From Ignavibacteria bacterium UBA2373 (GTDB lineage Bacteria > Bacteroidota > Ignavibacteria > Kapaibacteriales > UBA961), in assembly GCA_002344005.1 (NCBI GenBank), contig DDTD01000008.1:1-64000 (forward strand): a stretch of DNA of 64,000 bases, read 5' to 3'. The first letter of the stretch is position 1. Every line of letters starts with the position of its first letter. A model generated the notes under the pieces. It saw nothing but the letters and a program-made list of their open reading frames with translations. It ran no database searches and was not told the origin of the DNA. This document shows positions 43,478-51,843 of the stretch, one piece after another. The translations under genes were made by a program, and so were the position numbers.

Positions 43478-43786
43478 TTAGACTTTAACTTCCACATCTA
43501 CTCCCGCAGGCAATTCCAATCGCATCAATGCATCAATAGTCTTTTGCGTTGAACTAAAGATATCAACGAGACGTTTATGAAGACGTGATTCAAATTGCTC
43601 ACGTGATTTTTTATCAACATGCGGTGAGCGAAGCACGGTATAAATCTGCTTCCGTGTAGGAAGTGGAATTGGACCGGATACTACTGCTCCCGTTTGTTTT
43701 ACCGTACGAACGATACGTTCGGCGGATTTGTCTATGAGATTGTGGTCGTACGACTTCAGTTTAATTCGTATTCGCTGTGCAGCCAC
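43478..43786 (-). CDS. rpsJ: 30S ribosomal protein S10
   Basis: A 102-residue S10 of the 30S head, which also joins NusB in antitermination. Conserved: RIRIKLKSYDHNLIDKSAER, VSGPIPLPTRKQIYTVLRSP, HVDKKSREQFESRLHKRLVD. First gene of the S10 operon; a hairpin lies between it and tuf (43842-43868). Confidence 0.98.
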   Translation of the reverse strand: MAAQRIRIKLKSYDHNLIDKSAERIVRTVKQTGAVVSGPIPLPTRKQIYTVLRSPHVDKKSREQFESRLHKRLVDIFSSTQKTIDALMRLELPAGVDVEVKV

Positions 43787-43841
43787 GTCGTTTCCTCTTT
43801 ATGGAGATAAATGACAAAGGAGAATTCGGAGAGAGAAGAGT

Positions 43842-43868
43842 GTGGGATGGACATTCAGTCCTTCCCAC
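43842..43868 (-). terminator. Hairpin between tuf and rpsJ
   Basis: A 10-bp stem (6 bp, one mismatch, then 4 bp) with a 5-base loop, downstream of the tuf stop and before rpsJ. On the minus strand it is followed by ACTCTTCTCTC, so it is a weak terminator or attenuator at the str/S10 boundary. Confidence 0.5.
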
Positions 43869-43899
43869 TTTCTCATTCCGTGTTAATTTATTTATTATT

Positions 43900-45108
43900 T
43901 TATTCTATAATTTTTGTTACAACACCTGCACCTACTGTACGGCCACCTTCACGAATAGCGAAGCGGAGACCTTCTTCCATAGCTACTGTTGTAATCAATT
44001 CAACGACTAAGTTATCAACATTATCACCCGGCATAACCATCTCTACACCGCTTGGCAATTCAGCGATACCTGTTACATCCGTGGTTCTGAAGTAGAACTG
44101 AGGACGGTAACCATTAAAGAATGGAGTATGACGACCACCTTCTTCACGTGTAAGTACATATACTTGCGCATTGAATTTATGGTGAGGATTAATAGAACCT
44201 GTTTTAGCAAGTACCATACCGCGTTCCAATTCTTCTTTATCAACGCCACGCAATAATAAACCAACATTATCACCTGCTTGACCTTCATCAAGAAGTTTGC
44301 GGAACATTTCGATTCCTGTTACTGTTGTTTTTTTACGAACGCCGAAACCTACAATTTCAACTTCTTCATTGAGTTTTACGATACCGCGCTCAATTCTGCC
44401 TGTACCTACTGTACCGCGACCTGTGATTGAAAACACATCTTCGATAGGCATCAAGAATGGCTTATCAACATCGCGAATCGGTGTTGGCACATAACTGTCC
44501 ACAGCATCCATAAGTTCAAAGATACATTTTGTACGCTCGTCATCTTTTGCAGCAGATGGATCAGATCCAGCATCAAGTGCTTTAAGAGCAGAACCTTTGA
44601 CAATAGGAATATCATCTCCGGGGAACTCATATTTTGACAACAACTCACGTACTTCAAGCTCTACAAGTTCAAGCAACTCAGGGTCAGCAATATCTACTTT
44701 ATTCAAGAAGACTACAATACGTGGAACACCTACTTGACGTGCAAGCAAGATATGTTCACGCGTTTGAGGCATTGGACCATCTGTACCGGCAACAACAAGA
44801 ATTGCGCCGTCCATTTGAGCAGCACCAGTAATCATGTTCTTTACGTAGTCAGCGTGACCGGGACAATCTACGTGAGCGTAGTGACGGTTCGCTGTTTCGT
44901 ATTCTACGTGAGCAGTTGCAATGGTAATCCCACGTGCACGCTCTTCAGGTGCATTATCAATGGAGTCAAATGAGCGAGCCTGTGATAGACCTGCTTTAGC
45001 TAGCACCATTGTGATAGCCGCTGTTAAAGTTGTTTTGCCATGATCAACGTGACCGATTGTACCGATATTCACGTGTGGCTTATTTCTTTCAAATTTCTCT
45101 TTTGCCAT
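43900..45108 (-). CDS. tuf: Elongation factor Tu
   Basis: A 402-residue EF-Tu that delivers aminoacyl-tRNA. All G motifs are present: GHVDHGKTTLTAAIT (G1), DNAPEERARGITIATAHVEY (G2), DCPGHADYV (G3), NKVDI (G4) and GSALKAL (G5). Domain 2 includes VFSITGRGTVGTGRIERGIV; domain 3 has the GGRHTPFFNGYRPQFYFRTT region. It is the only tuf in the window and lies 83 bases downstream of the second EF-G gene. Confidence 0.98.
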   Translation of the reverse strand: MAKEKFERNKPHVNIGTIGHVDHGKTTLTAAITMVLAKAGLSQARSFDSIDNAPEERARGITIATAHVEYETANRHYAHVDCPGHADYVKNMITGAAQMDGAILVVAGTDGPMPQTREHILLARQVGVPRIVVFLNKVDIADPELLELVELEVRELLSKYEFPGDDIPIVKGSALKALDAGSDPSAAKDDERTKCIFELMDAVDSYVPTPIRDVDKPFLMPIEDVFSITGRGTVGTGRIERGIVKLNEEVEIVGFGVRKKTTVTGIEMFRKLLDEGQAGDNVGLLLRGVDKEELERGMVLAKTGSINPHHKFNAQVYVLTREEGGRHTPFFNGYRPQFYFRTTDVTGIAELPSGVEMVMPGDNVDNLVVELITTVAMEEGLRFAIREGGRTVGAGVVTKIIE

Positions 45109-45191
45109 ATCCTCACCTTTTGAGAGTAATGGTTGAACGAATAGTGGATTTATAAATATTAATATGTAAACTAACTCTATTTTTAACCAAA

Positions 45192-47237
45192 TTATACTTT
45201 TATGTCATAACCATAAAATTTCATAGAATAACTGCCTCTTCCTTGAGTGATGGAACGTAACGTTGTTACATAGCCAAACATTTGAGCTAAAGGAACTATT
45301 GCTTCGACAGCTTGAGTACTTTGATGCTGCTGAATTCCTTCAATTCTACCTCTTCTCGAACTTAAGTCAGCAATAACATCACCAATGTGCTCCTCAGGTG
45401 AAACAACTTCCACACTGAATACCGGTTCTAACATCATTGGATGTGCTTTGCGACAACCGTCTCGTGTTGCTATTGACGCTGCAATTTTGTATGCAATTTC
45501 ATTAGCAGATTCTTCAATAAAGTCGCCACCGATGACATTAACATGAACATCTGTCATTGGATAACCAGCCACAGGTCCAACACTAAGAGACTCAAGACAA
45601 CTTTGAATTATTACATCAAAGTACTGTTTGGGAATTTGGGACATTTCAGAACTGATTTCAGCTGTATTTCCTGTACCGCGCTCGTTAGGACTTAGTTGTA
45701 AAACAACTTTTGCATATTGTCCCTTGCCATTAGCAGACTGACGTTCAAATATACCTTCTTGTATAACTTCACTGCTTATTGATTCTCTATACGAAACTTG
45801 AGGTCTTCCGACTTTTGTTTGTACATTAAATTCTCGTTTAATTCTATCAACTATAATTTCAAGATGTAACTCACCTACACCACTAATTATAGTCTGTCCG
45901 CTTTCTGCATCATTAAAGAATCGGAAAGTGGGATCTTCTTCTGAAAGTTTTGTAAGAGCTTCGACTAATTTATCTTGATCACTTGAGGTTTTTACTTCGA
46001 TTGATTGATTGATTACTGGTTCGGCAAAGTCAATTTTTTCATAAAGAATAGGATGCTCGACAGCACATAATGTATCACCGGTTCTGGAAAATTTCATTGC
46101 GGGTACAGCTATTATATCTCCTGCAAATACTTGAGTAACTTCCTCTCTTTTATTTGCAGCTATCCTTAATAACTTACCGATACGCTCATTCTTGCCGACC
46201 GTGCTATTATGCACCCTCTCTCCAACATTTACTTTGCCGGAATAGACGCGCAAGAAAGATAACTGACCAACAAATGGATCTGTTATGACTTTGAATACCA
46301 AACCTGAAAATGGTTCATCTTCATTGGGTTTTCTATATTCAATTTCTTGGCTTGCTTGGGATATGAATCCTTGCGTCTCGCCTCTATCCAAGGGCGAAGG
46401 GAGATAATGCACCACAGCATCAAGAAGTGGTTGCACGCCTTTGTTTTTAAACGAGGAGCCGCACAGGACCGGAATGAATGAATTCTGTATTGTCGCTGCC
46501 CGAATAGTTTTCTGAATCGTTTCTACGCTTATATATTCACCATTGAGATACTTCACCATGATTTCATCATCAAAATCAGCAAGTGTTTCTAAAAGCGATG
46601 AATAACGCATTTCAACTTCATTTCTATATTCTTGAGGTATTTCAGAAGTTATAACACCACTTTTTGATTCTTCATCATCAAAATAGTATGCTTTTTTTTC
46701 AATAACATCTATTATTCCTTCAAATGAATCAGATGCACCAATTGGAATCTGAATAGGAACTGCTTTTGCTTTCAGTTTATCAACAATTGATTGAACTGCT
46801 TTGTCGAAATCAGCACCTACTCTGTCCATCTTATTCACATAAGCAATGCGAGGAACTTTATACATATCGGCTTGTCGCCATACGGTTTCAGACTGCGGCT
46901 GAACACCGGCAACACCACAAAATACAGCAACAGCCCCATCAAGTACACGGAGCGACCTCTGAACTTCAGCAGTAAAATCAACATGCCCGGGCGTATCAAT
47001 AAGATTTATTTGGTGATTATCCCAAAAAAAAGTAATTGCCGCCGAAACTATTGTTATACCGCGTTCTCGTTCTTGTTGCATGTAATCAGTAACAGTATTA
47101 CCTTCATCTACATTGCCCATTTTATGAACAAAGCCCGAGTAAAAAAGCATTCGCTCCGTTGTAGTTGTCTTACCGGCATCAATATGTGCCATAATACCAA
47201 CATTACGAATATCTCTTATTTCTACCGAGCGCGACAT
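45192..47237 (-). CDS. EF-G paralogue lacking the domain IV histidine (EFG2-like)
   Basis: A 681-residue translational GTPase with all G motifs (GIMAHIDAGKTTTTERMLFY, DTPGHVDFTAEV, NKMDRVGAD). It differs from a translocase in two places. The domain IV tip, where E. coli EF-G has His583 in a YHDVDSSE-type loop, reads GGDFIEESANEIAY with no histidine. The loop I segment reads ANGKGQYAKV rather than SGGRGQYG. The C-terminus stops at MKFYGYDIKV, lacking the usual final helix. These traits recall mitochondrial/spirochaete EFG2, which recycles ribosomes with RRF. It lies between rpsG and tuf, where the normal fusA sits. It could still be an ordinary, diverged EF-G. Confidence 0.8.
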   Translation of the reverse strand: MSRSVEIRDIRNVGIMAHIDAGKTTTTERMLFYSGFVHKMGNVDEGNTVTDYMQQERERGITIVSAAITFFWDNHQINLIDTPGHVDFTAEVQRSLRVLDGAVAVFCGVAGVQPQSETVWRQADMYKVPRIAYVNKMDRVGADFDKAVQSIVDKLKAKAVPIQIPIGASDSFEGIIDVIEKKAYYFDDEESKSGVITSEIPQEYRNEVEMRYSSLLETLADFDDEIMVKYLNGEYISVETIQKTIRAATIQNSFIPVLCGSSFKNKGVQPLLDAVVHYLPSPLDRGETQGFISQASQEIEYRKPNEDEPFSGLVFKVITDPFVGQLSFLRVYSGKVNVGERVHNSTVGKNERIGKLLRIAANKREEVTQVFAGDIIAVPAMKFSRTGDTLCAVEHPILYEKIDFAEPVINQSIEVKTSSDQDKLVEALTKLSEEDPTFRFFNDAESGQTIISGVGELHLEIIVDRIKREFNVQTKVGRPQVSYRESISSEVIQEGIFERQSANGKGQYAKVVLQLSPNERGTGNTAEISSEMSQIPKQYFDVIIQSCLESLSVGPVAGYPMTDVHVNVIGGDFIEESANEIAYKIAASIATRDGCRKAHPMMLEPVFSVEVVSPEEHIGDVIADLSSRRGRIEGIQQHQSTQAVEAIVPLAQMFGYVTTLRSITQGRGSYSMKFYGYDIKV

Positions 47238-47283
47238 AATTCGGTCTTTAGAGTTAATTTTTCAAAGTACGTCAAAAACTATC

Positions 47284-47751
47284 TTACCATTTGAAATGGG
47301 AGAAAGCACGATTTGCTTCTGCCATTCTATGTACATCATCACGTTTTTTTACGGCACCGCCTTCACCATTAACAGCTGCTAACAATTCATTAGCCAGGCG
47401 ACTTGCCATCGTTTTATCTCGTCTTTCAGAAGCATACTGATTTAACCATCGTATAGCTAATGCAACACGTCTATCTTCACGAACCTCGACAGGCACCTGA
47501 TATGTCGCACCACCAACACGTCTTGAACGCACTTCAAGAGCCGGAGCGACATTTCCTATTGCCTTGCGAAGAATTTCAACTTGATCCAATTTAGTTTTTT
47601 CAGCAACTGTATCAAGAGCCGAATAAACGATAACCTGGGCTGTTGCTTTTCTGCCATGTGTCATCAATTTATTGATGAATCTTGCAATCAAAACATCTCC
47701 AAAACGAGGATCAGGAATTACCGGTCTTTTTTCTGCTTTTTTCTTACGCAT
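47284..47751 (-). CDS. rpsG: 30S ribosomal protein S7
   Basis: A 155-residue S7, the primary 16S 3'-domain binder and E-site component. Conserved: KKAEKRPVIPDPRFGDVLIA, RFINKLMTHGRKATAQVIVY, EVRSRRVGGATYQVPVEVRE, RRVALAIRWLNQYASERRDK and KRDDVHRMAEANRAFSHFKW. It lies 36 bases after rpsL and 46 bases before the second EF-G gene. Confidence 0.98.
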   Translation of the reverse strand: MRKKKAEKRPVIPDPRFGDVLIARFINKLMTHGRKATAQVIVYSALDTVAEKTKLDQVEILRKAIGNVAPALEVRSRRVGGATYQVPVEVREDRRVALAIRWLNQYASERRDKTMASRLANELLAAVNGEGGAVKKRDDVHRMAEANRAFSHFKW

Positions 47752-47787
47752 TGTTGTTCTTCACTTATCTTTATATAGCGTCAAAAA

Positions 47788-48201
47788 TTATTTTTTCTTT
47801 CCACCCGGAGCCGGAGCACCTTTAGCATCTGCCTTAGGACGCTTAGCACCGTACTTTGAACGACCTTGTTTACGATCTTTCACACCTTGAGTATCCGCTG
47901 CACCACGAACAATGTGATAACGAACACCCGGAAGATCTTTCACACGACCACCACGAATCATTACAATTGAGTGTTCCTGCAAATTATGACCCTCACCCGG
48001 AATATAAGCCGTAACTTCAATACCATTTGTCAAACGAACACGAGCTACTTTTCTTAAAGCTGAATTTGGCTTTTTTGGTGTTGTTGTATATACACGAGTA
48101 CAAACACCGCGTCTTTGAGGACAAGCCATCAATGCCGGCGATTTACTTTTGTATTTAACTGCTTGACGTCCTTTGCGGACTAATTGTGCTATTGTTGGCA
48201 C
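47788..48201 (-). CDS. rpsL: 30S ribosomal protein S12
   Basis: A 137-residue S12 of the decoding centre. Conserved: MPTIAQLVRKGRQAVKYKSK, TPKKPNSALRKVARVRLTNG, GRVKDLPGVRYHIVRGAADT. The lysines at the usual streptomycin positions (in TPKKPNS and RVKDLPG) are wild type. A basic tail (KGAPAPGGKKK) lengthens it beyond the ~124 norm. The start is GTG at 48201, preceded by an AGGAG site six bases upstream and a strong Bacteroidota-type promoter. Confidence 0.98.
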   Translation of the reverse strand: MPTIAQLVRKGRQAVKYKSKSPALMACPQRRGVCTRVYTTTPKKPNSALRKVARVRLTNGIEVTAYIPGEGHNLQEHSIVMIRGGRVKDLPGVRYHIVRGAADTQGVKDRKQGRSKYGAKRPKADAKGAPAPGGKKK

Positions 48202-48207
48202 CTTATT

Positions 48208-48212
48208 CTCCT
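48208..48212 (-). promoter_or_regulatory. Shine-Dalgarno site deciding the rpsL GTG start
   Basis: AGGAG on the minus strand, six bases before the GTG start of rpsL. It supports the GTG and shows that this organism keeps SD-led initiation on some ribosomal genes. Confidence 0.7.
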
Positions 48213-48253
48213 GATTTGTATTTCATTAACACTTTCGTTGTGTTAAGAGCCTG

Positions 48254-48285
48254 CAAAATTAAGAAACTATTTTATACTGTGCAAA
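48254..48285 (-). promoter_or_regulatory. Bacteroidota-type promoter of rpsL
   Basis: TTTG (48285-48282), a 20-base spacer and TAATTTTG (48261-48254) on the minus strand: a full match to TTTG-N19/20-TAnnTTTG, about 53 bases before the rpsL GTG. It probably drives rpsL, rpsG, the second EF-G and tuf. Confidence 0.75.
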
Positions 48286-48300
48286 TTTTCTTTGCAAATA

Positions 48301-48338
48301 TTTGGAATAAGGAGATTTTTTTTTCTCCTTATTCCAAA
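48301..48338 (-). terminator. Perfect 15-bp hairpin between EF-G and rpsL
   Basis: Arms 48301-48315 and 48324-48338 are perfect 15-bp complements with an 8-base all-T (plus) / all-A (minus) loop. It sits 15 bases past the EF-G stop. The minus-strand downstream sequence (TATTTGC) is only weakly T-rich, so it may be a terminator or a processing/stability element. Confidence 0.7.
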
Positions 48339-48352
48339 TTACAACTCAATTC

Positions 48353-50449
48353 TTAGCGTTCTCCGCGAGCGCGTTTTGCTTGGAATTCTTTAACCATATC
48401 ATCTTGAACTTGCTTCGGTACAGTAGCGTATTTTGCAAATTCCATGCTAAACTCGCCTTTTCCTTGCGTTACCGAGCGTATATCCGTTGAATAGCCAAAC
48501 ATCTCGGAGAGAGGTACTTCTGATTCAATGGTAACATATCCAGCATCTGTTTCAGTACCCATAATCACTCCGCGACGTTGATTTATTTGACCAATAACAA
48601 CGCCTTGGAATTCTTCTGGTGCACTCACCTCAAGTTTCATAATCGGTTCTAGAATTACAGGTTTGGCACTTGAATAGCACTCACGAATTGCTGTCATCGC
48701 GGCTGTCTTAAATGCCATTTCTGATGAATCCACAGGGTGGTATTGTCCATCATTGAGAACAACACGCACACCAACAACTTTTTGACCAATTAATTGACCA
48801 TCACCAAGCTGTTCCTTAAATCCTTTATCACAAGCAGGAATATATTCACGAGGAATCACACCCCCTACGATATCATCCACAAATTCATATGTCTCGACAG
48901 CATCAGACGGTAATGGTTCGATATATCCGGCAACACGACCATACTGTCCCGAACCACCCGTTTGTTTTTTGTGAGTATAATTAAATTCAGCTTTTTGTGT
49001 AATTGCTTCACGAAACGCTACTTTAGGACGACCGACAATAATTTCGGTATTATACTCGCGGCGAATACGTTCGATATAAATTTCCAAGTGTAACTCACCC
49101 ATACCTTTAATGATCGTTTCTCCGCTTTCTTCATCACGATATACTCTGAACGTCGGATCTTCTTTTGTAAAGCGATTAAGTGCCTTTGAGAAATTTACTT
49201 GACCTGATTTTTCTTTTGGTGTTACAGCTAATTCGATTACCGGCTCAGGTACGAACATAGAAGTCATAGTTATCTGTACACTACCATCGGTAAATGTGTC
49301 ACCTGAAGCACACTCTACACCAAAGAGCGCTACAATTTCACCAGCTCCAACTTCTTCAATATCATGCATTTCATTTGAGTGCATACGTACAACTCTCGGT
49401 ACTTTTACTTTTTTACCGTTTGCCATATTATAAATAGTATCACTTTTGCGAAGTGTACCTTGATAAATACGCATGTACGTTAGCTGACCGAAACGACCGT
49501 CTTCAAGTTTAAATGCAAGCGCAACAAGCGGTGCATCAGGGTTAGAAGACAATGTAACCTTTGCCTCATTATTTTGCTGATCTAAACCTTCATTTGTTAC
49601 ATCTGTCGGACATGGCAAATAGTCAATCACACCATTCAGCAATAGCTGCACACCGGTGTTTTTCTTTGCCGATCCACAGAAGACCGGAGTAATTGCCAAT
49701 TTGATTGTTTCACGACGGATAACTGGTTTCAACTCTGCAGCCGTTACTTCTTCTTCCATTAAGAATTTTTCTGCGATTGCATCATCATAATCGGCTATGG
49801 CTTCTACCAAGTCATGACGTAATTTCTTGGCTTCTTCAAGTAAGTCAGCGGGTATAGCTTCATAACGTAGATTTTCGCCATTATCACCATCAAAATAGAC
49901 GGCTTTCATTTCAATTAAATCCACAACGCCCGAAAGTCTGTCTTCTACACCAATAGGCATATTCATCATAACAGGTCTGTGACTTAATTTTTCTTTCAAC
50001 TGCTGTGCGACACGAAAAGGATTAGCTCCTGAACGGTCAAGTTTATTAATAAAAGCCAGACGCGGCACATTATAGCGACGCATTTGACGATCTACTGTAA
50101 TAGACTGACTCTGTACACCTGCGACACCGCAAAGTACCAACACAGCACCGTCGAGAACGCGTAACGCTCTCTCTACTTCCACGGTAAAGTCAACGTGACC
50201 CGGTGTGTCAATGAGATTAATATGATTTTCACCCCATTCGCAGAACGTTGCTGCTGACTGGATTGTGATACCTTTTTCGCGTTCCAGATCCATAGAATCC
50301 ATTTTGGCACCTGCGCCATCTTTTCCACGTACCTCGTGAATAGCATGAATTTTTCCGGTGTAAAACAGAATGCGCTCACTAAGTGTTGTTTTACCGGAGT
50401 CAATGTGTGCGGAAATTCCGATGTTTCGGATTTTTGACATGTCCGCCAT
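48353..50449 (-). CDS. fusA: Elongation factor G, mitochondrial EFG1/spirochaete type
   Basis: A 698-residue EF-G. G motifs are complete (GISAHIDSGKTTLSERILFY, DTPGHVDFTVEV, NKLDRSGANP). Several segments match mitochondrial EFG1/spdEFG1 rather than bacterial EF-G I: HEVRGKDGAGAKMDSMDLER, DRQMRRYNVPRLAFINKLDR, EFQGVVIGQINQRRGVIMG and MFGYSTDIRSVTQGKGEFSM. The translocation histidine at the domain IV tip is kept (DGQYHPVDSSE), so this is the likely translocase. It forms its own unit, with a promoter upstream and a 15-bp hairpin downstream, and lies on the other side of rpsL-rpsG from the second paralogue. Confidence 0.93.
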   Translation of the reverse strand: MADMSKIRNIGISAHIDSGKTTLSERILFYTGKIHAIHEVRGKDGAGAKMDSMDLEREKGITIQSAATFCEWGENHINLIDTPGHVDFTVEVERALRVLDGAVLVLCGVAGVQSQSITVDRQMRRYNVPRLAFINKLDRSGANPFRVAQQLKEKLSHRPVMMNMPIGVEDRLSGVVDLIEMKAVYFDGDNGENLRYEAIPADLLEEAKKLRHDLVEAIADYDDAIAEKFLMEEEVTAAELKPVIRRETIKLAITPVFCGSAKKNTGVQLLLNGVIDYLPCPTDVTNEGLDQQNNEAKVTLSSNPDAPLVALAFKLEDGRFGQLTYMRIYQGTLRKSDTIYNMANGKKVKVPRVVRMHSNEMHDIEEVGAGEIVALFGVECASGDTFTDGSVQITMTSMFVPEPVIELAVTPKEKSGQVNFSKALNRFTKEDPTFRVYRDEESGETIIKGMGELHLEIYIERIRREYNTEIIVGRPKVAFREAITQKAEFNYTHKKQTGGSGQYGRVAGYIEPLPSDAVETYEFVDDIVGGVIPREYIPACDKGFKEQLGDGQLIGQKVVGVRVVLNDGQYHPVDSSEMAFKTAAMTAIRECYSSAKPVILEPIMKLEVSAPEEFQGVVIGQINQRRGVIMGTETDAGYVTIESEVPLSEMFGYSTDIRSVTQGKGEFSMEFAKYATVPKQVQDDMVKEFQAKRARGER

Positions 50450-50772
50450 AATGCGATAACCCTTTACTGATGAAAGAATAAACGTGTATGCCTTTTGTTA
50501 TGGCTCTACGTATGTTAATAAATCAAAGACTACAAAATTACGCAACTGTTATTGTATAGCAATAACTTATGAAAATTTAACACACTAACATCATCTGAAA
50601 TAAACTCACTTTCTATCTCATATATGCAGTATGTCATGAGAGAGTATAGTAAAATTTGTCCAATAGTTTTTCAAAATACTCATTATCATAGCCCGAGCAA
50701 GTCAGCCATAAATTTTACAAAGTCACACTAAACCTAATATTATTATTTCAATAGATTTACATAGACAATCCA
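50450..50772. other. Intergenic region upstream of EF-G
   Basis: About 320 bases between the end of ruvB and the EF-G start, both minus strand. It contains the promoter-like site at 50533-50563 near EF-G. The rest is AT-rich, and I see no gene, tRNA or riboswitch-like structure. Confidence 0.45.
50533..50563 (-). promoter_or_regulatory. Probable EF-G promoter
   Basis: ATTG (50563-50560), a 19-base spacer and TAATTTTG (50540-50533) on the minus strand, about 84 bases before the EF-G ATG. The -7 element is perfect; the -33 is one base off TTTG. Confidence 0.55.
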
Positions 50773-51807
50773 CTATTCTTCGGAGAACAATGTTCGAGAA
50801 TTTTGTTTCATGAATCCGAAATGCCTGTAACACAAATCTGTAGCTTCACGTCCACGTGGGGTACGTTGTAAAAAACCTTGCTGTATAAGAAAGGGTTCAT
50901 ACACTTCTTCAAGTGTACCGGATTCTTCTCCGACAGCTACGGCAAGAGTATTAAGCCCCACGGGACCACCATTGAACTTCTCCATAATTGCCATCAAGAT
51001 GCGCTTGTCCATTTCATCCAAACCAAACTCATCAACCTCCAGAGCATTTAATGCCATCTCCGCAATTGCTTTAGTGATAGTACCTGTGCCTTTGATTTCT
51101 GCAAAATCGCGTGTACGACGCAATATACGATTCGCAATGCGTGGGGTACCACGTGAACGACGAGCTATTTCCATAGCGCCATCATCATCTATAGGAACAT
51201 TCATTAAACCTGCGGAGCGCTGCACTACTTTAAATAAATCCTCGGGAGAATAGTAATCTAAACGGTTAATCACCCCAAAACGCGAACGAAGAGGTGCTGT
51301 GAGTAATCCGGCTCTTGTGGTTGCCCCTACCAATGTAAATTTTGGCAATGTTAACTGTATCGAGCGCGCTGATGGACCGCTATCTATCATAATATCTAAG
51401 CGGTAATCCTCCATCGCAGAGTATAAATATTCCTCCACGATGGCAGAAAGTCGGTGTATCTCATCTATAAATAAAATATCGCCTTGCTCCAAATTGGTTA
51501 AAAGTCCGGCAAGATCACCCGGCTTTTCCAAGACAGGTCCCGATGTAGTTTTGATTTCACTACCCATTTCTTGCGCAATGATGTATGAAAGTGTTGTTTT
51601 GCCCAAGCCCGGAGGACCGGTCAGAAGTACATGATCAAGTGCCTCACCTCTTTTTTTAGCAGCTGCAATAAATATTTTCAGATTCTCGACTATTTTTTGC
51701 TGTCCCGTAAAATCATGAAAGGATGAGGGGCGCAATGCTGCATCTCCTTCTTCATCGTGAGTAAGATGGGGATTTGCTGTTGATGGGCGTGAAAATTCTT
51801 TTGTCAT
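50773..51807 (-). CDS. ruvB: Holliday junction branch migration helicase RuvB
   Basis: A 344-residue RuvB AAA+ ATPase that drives Holliday junction branch migration with RuvA. Conserved: RPSSFHDFTGQQKIVENLKI, Walker A LLTGPPGLGKTTLSYI, Walker B DILFIDEIHRL, LVGATTRAGLLTAPLRSRFG, and the C-terminal winged helix (GGPVGLNTLAVAVGEESGTL, IQQGFLQRTPRGREAT). The ATG at 51807 is preferred over one six codons upstream. ruvA and ruvC are not nearby. Confidence 0.97.
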   Translation of the reverse strand: MTKEFSRPSTANPHLTHDEEGDAALRPSSFHDFTGQQKIVENLKIFIAAAKKRGEALDHVLLTGPPGLGKTTLSYIIAQEMGSEIKTTSGPVLEKPGDLAGLLTNLEQGDILFIDEIHRLSAIVEEYLYSAMEDYRLDIMIDSGPSARSIQLTLPKFTLVGATTRAGLLTAPLRSRFGVINRLDYYSPEDLFKVVQRSAGLMNVPIDDDGAMEIARRSRGTPRIANRILRRTRDFAEIKGTGTITKAIAEMALNALEVDEFGLDEMDKRILMAIMEKFNGGPVGLNTLAVAVGEESGTLEEVYEPFLIQQGFLQRTPRGREATDLCYRHFGFMKQNSRTLFSEE

Positions 51808-51843
51808 GATCCAATTCCAAAACAATCGTAAAAAAAGAGAAAA

